From NCBI RefSeq assembly GCF_947623445.1, contig NC_135244.1, positions 20,584,860 to 20,648,859 on the forward strand: a DNA stretch of 64,000 nucleotides, given 5' to 3'. Positions 60,654 to 64,000 of the stretch are shown piece by piece. Below the pieces are notes generated by a model that searched no databases, was not told the DNA's origin, and saw only the letters and a program-made list of their open reading frames with translations. The translations under genes and the position numbers were made by a program. The number at the start of each line of letters is the position of its first letter. The first letter of the stretch is position 1. Origin of the DNA: Clavelina lepadiformis (lineage: Eukaryota > Chordata > Ascidiacea > Aplousobranchia > Clavelinidae).

Positions 60654-63600
60654 ATATAGACCATTTGACTGGACGAAAATTGTCAAGAAACTGTGGTATT
60701 CGTTCTGTTGTTCAAGGGTCGCGATTTAACAACCAACCGTCGATGCACTTGTTCTCAGTTTTACCAGTCTCGTTCAATTTGAGTTGTTTGCTCTGATTGA
60801 AGCTGTTCGAGGAAATGTTTGTCGAGGCAAAGTAACCTTTACTTTTCGCTTGAACCAAGCTCTGACGTAAGAAATCACATCGGGCAACTGACAGCCTTCC
60901 TAGACTTTGCCTTCCCAATCTCGACGGTTGTCTGAAGTCATTATGAGTTAACAACTGAACCCTTTGAGATGTGTATGAACAACTAAGCCTGCAATGCACG
61001 ATAGTTTGCCCGCTGAACGGTGAAGTTTGTTGTGTGGTCCATGCAATCGTTCAAACAAAAACTCTGTCTCCATTGTTTACTGTATCGCTTGTCTGCATAC
61101 CATTGCCCACAAGAGTGTGTTTGCCTATCCGATAAGTCTCTCTTGTTTAGTGCACGTTCGTTTACTTGACATATATCGTGGCTCAGTTTTCTCTGATGTG
61201 TACTTTGGCAACCCAATTGCTGTACTGCTGTTCGGTTCCTTCGATTTGCTTCTGCAAATCTATTCACAGAGTTGCTTTAATTTTTATGTGGCCAATGTCG
61301 GTTGAAAATTTTTGTTGGGATAATTTTGGTTTGATTTTATATGTCAGGTGTTAGTGCCACAAGAATTGTTCTGTGAAGAAATATGAAATTCATTTGCTCT
61401 GTTTTTATCAAATTTCGTCCCCTGTTGTCGGTTGTCAGCGCATAAAGTTCTTAAAAGCTTTCGAGGGACTTTTGGCAATCTTACAGTTTGTGTTCTCCCT
61501 GTTCGCTCTCCGCTGGTAGAAAGCAGTAAAATGCGAAATTTACTTCAGCCCGTTAACTTTATGATACTGTTTATTGCTGAAACTTCCCCACAGACAAGTT
61601 TGAGTGTCAAGTGCATATCCTTAGTAGCAGGCTTTATGGGCGGCAGATCGCTACATTTTTGGCTGTGATTGAATATTTCCAAACTTTAAGACAAGTTATC
61701 CGTTCGTCTCACCGGTGTCTACGCTCACCAAAGATGTTTCTGCATTTGCATATGCTCGTTGAAGGGTAGACCCGATCAAACCACGTCATCAAACACTCTG
61801 CCATCTACCGGCAGCATCCTGAGAGAGAGCAAATGGACGAATCGAACCAACAGATTCCTTTGTATAGTGTTCGGAGTGACGCTGAGAGATTCATTTTGTT
61901 TTGACGTTAATCTTAGTTCATGCAAAACCACTTTCTTTTAATGTGATTGAGCAGCGGGTTGCTTTTTTTAAACTCGGTTGTACTATAGGCCGCTAATCTT
62001 TCAACAGTTTTATAAATATGTCATTTTTATTTATTTTAGGAAACTAATTATCTCTTCAAGGTGGTACTGTATGTATCAGGTCTCATAAACAGGTCACTCG
62101 GATTATTCAGATTTTGCGTAAACGTTTTGTTGTCATGGCGTCCATTTTCCAAATATTTTGCAATTTCCAGGCCATTTGTCTATGGCCAAGGAGTTCGTCA
62201 CATAAACAAGGTCAACAGTGGATTTGTAGATTGCCCAATTTTTTTTCAGCTTGTTTTGACTACTTCATAGACTGCTCAAGTTTTATCTGAAAACAAAGAA
62301 CGTCCTTCAACGACCTCATTCCACCCCTCAGCTGAAGCGTAAAATCAGATCTGTTTTTTTTTGATTGAAGCATCAAAAGCGGACAACAGCAAGGATAAAA
62401 TGGATAAAAGTCCGCCAATCTTTGCCGGACCAAGTTATTTACCACCTGTACAAACTCAACAGGGAGGCCTTGTTGCGATAAAGCGGTCTTTGCTGCGCGC
62501 AAAAGCCTTCACCGTTTTTTTGCTGACAAATGGTAATTAGGACAACTCACCCATTGTGTACTGACGGTATCGAATAAGCCTGATCGACGCGGCGAGGCCT
62601 TAAAAAAGTAGCGTTAACGTTGACATTTTGTCAACTATCGCAATAAACGGTTACTGGCGCTTACACCAAGCCAATAGTGAAGAAATTAATTCCTTTTTGG
62701 CGTGACGTGTTTTTCAAATACCATTAACAGTGATGTTATTTTCACACGTGGACCGCACGTCGCTGATAAATTATTAAAAGCCCAGCTTTGTTGAACGCCA
62801 AACCACTCGTAATATAGACTTTACTTCATCTTTTAACGTCGCCCTCAGCATATAGAATACCTACAGCTAAAGCATAAACTTGTAATAACGGGAAAGACTC
62901 AAAATGGACTGGCGGTCGGAATGGCCCAACGTTGAGTCCAATCCCTTGCGACCACGTGCAGTTGAAATAAAGCGTCGTCATCGGGGGGAATCACGTTGCA
63001 TAATAAAATTGTCAACTTTAGCATAAACGACGAATAAAACCAGTACGATTTGGTTGGGGTGGAGCTAACTAACTGATAATAACTAACCAGAAATGAGCTA
63101 CGCTTACCGTGTGCAATCGATTCAGTAATCATATAGTTACTAATACTACATATCTATTATAAGGCGAAGTTATTCAAAAGTAGCGGCTACGAATAGCACT
63201 GTTCGTCGAAATGTTATTGATTGGAAAATTGCAGGTTTTATCAAAGACATTTCGCTGCCAGCGACAACAAAAAAACCATCACATGCAAACGATCGATTGG
63301 AACTTCTTGACTTAAACATTTCAGTGCACGAAAATGTGCTTAAAAATGTCGTTGGTTGTGTATTGGACGCAGTTATTCGATTGTTTTAACCGCACTACAT
63401 CCCATAACAGACTGAGAAACAAAGAAAACCAATATTTATCAAACTTAGCGGAAAACATCAATACTGACAGTATTTGCTTCGAACGTGCTTCCATTAGTAC
63501 TTTATGTTAACCTTATTATGCCTTGACGTTACGTTACCACTATTCAATTTGGAAAAACACAAAGTTTCCGTGTGCTGACTGCGGGATACGCTCCACCAGA

Positions 63601-64000
63601 ACGACCAGCCAACGCGAGATTATACTGAAGCCCCACTTCGGTGTCAGAGACAGTGAAATGCGAAAACAAATCCAAACGAAATCCGTTTTACTTTGTGCCA
63701 GTGTTTAACTCCACACCGGTCACTAAGGTTTTTATTCTCGGACTCGTTTTACTGGGGCCGAAGAAATTATTAGTGTCAGTGTGAGTCATCGCATTAGTGT
63801 ATGAAACGTAACCCGCCGATCGATACGTTACCTATGCGTTGGCGCGCGTTTTCGCGTAGTAAGTGTCGTATATTGAAGCCCAACAAAACACGATTTTGCA
63901 TCGAGTCCGCATTCCAACGTGACTGAGTTTACCATAGCCCCACTGGCGAACCCACTTCACCTCCCGCAATCTGCGTTCAACGTCATTGGAGGTACAATCT
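60654..64000. other. Region with no supported gene
   Basis: Several 60- to 95-codon open frames exist on both strands (for example 60712-60999 and 60983-61267, minus), but none shows family motifs or convincing splice sites. The last 200 bases are richer in CpG (GCGCGCGTTTTCGCG near 63842), which could mark the start of a gene to the right. Confidence 0.3.

Noticed and set aside
1..64000. CRISPR arrays, rRNA, bacterial operons or ribosome-binding sites
   Set aside because: The window is eukaryotic with spliced genes; no regularly spaced palindromic repeats or rRNA segments were seen.

Overview
The window looks like invertebrate metazoan nuclear DNA, AT-rich, with short GT-AG introns (about 70 to 600 bp) and many transposon relics. 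The families point to an animal: a ClC-6-type chloride/proton antiporter, an ASH/MSP-domain cilium protein, selectin-type sushi (CCP) domains, TKL-type kinases, and hAT and piggyBac elements. An ascidian or other invertebrate deuterostome is a guess from gene content, not something the sequence proves. All gene models were assembled by hand from reading frames, splice sites and intron phases. Exon ends may be off by a base or so and no transcript evidence was available.

Left part (1-5 kb): the 5' end of a secreted or membrane leucine-rich-repeat protein on the minus strand, and the 3' end of a plus-strand ASH-domain gene whose intron carries a hAT element with a perfect 8-bp target duplication. 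From 5.7 to 19.8 kb there is a minus-strand cluster of three ClC-6-like genes. The first is complete (19 exons, 877 codons, two CBS domains). The second is a 5'-truncated copy. The third ends just after the membrane domain, with no CBS domains, in a short tail carrying an acidic dileucine motif.

Middle part (20-41.7 kb): a repeat-dominated block built from three related tandem segments (22.4-25.9, 26.1-33.6 and 33.7-41.7 kb). Each carries a decayed ClC-6-like fragment with the same old stop codon. The two longer ones also carry a broken piggyBac transposase remnant and sushi-domain exons in scrambled order.

Right-centre (40.9-50.7 kb): two tandem minus-strand genes with an architecture I do not recognise. 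Each has an N-terminal cytosolic non-RD (HGD) kinase domain, a linker, a transmembrane helix preceded by positive charges, and C-terminal selectin-type sushi domains (one plus a cysteine-rich tail in the left gene, three in the right gene). Read literally these are type II, inverted receptor kinases, and they are the best candidate for an undescribed system here.

Right part (50.7-64 kb): mostly non-coding, with two more hAT-like elements, a perfect 15-bp hairpin, small diverged repeats and two or three orphan exons of unrecognised genes.
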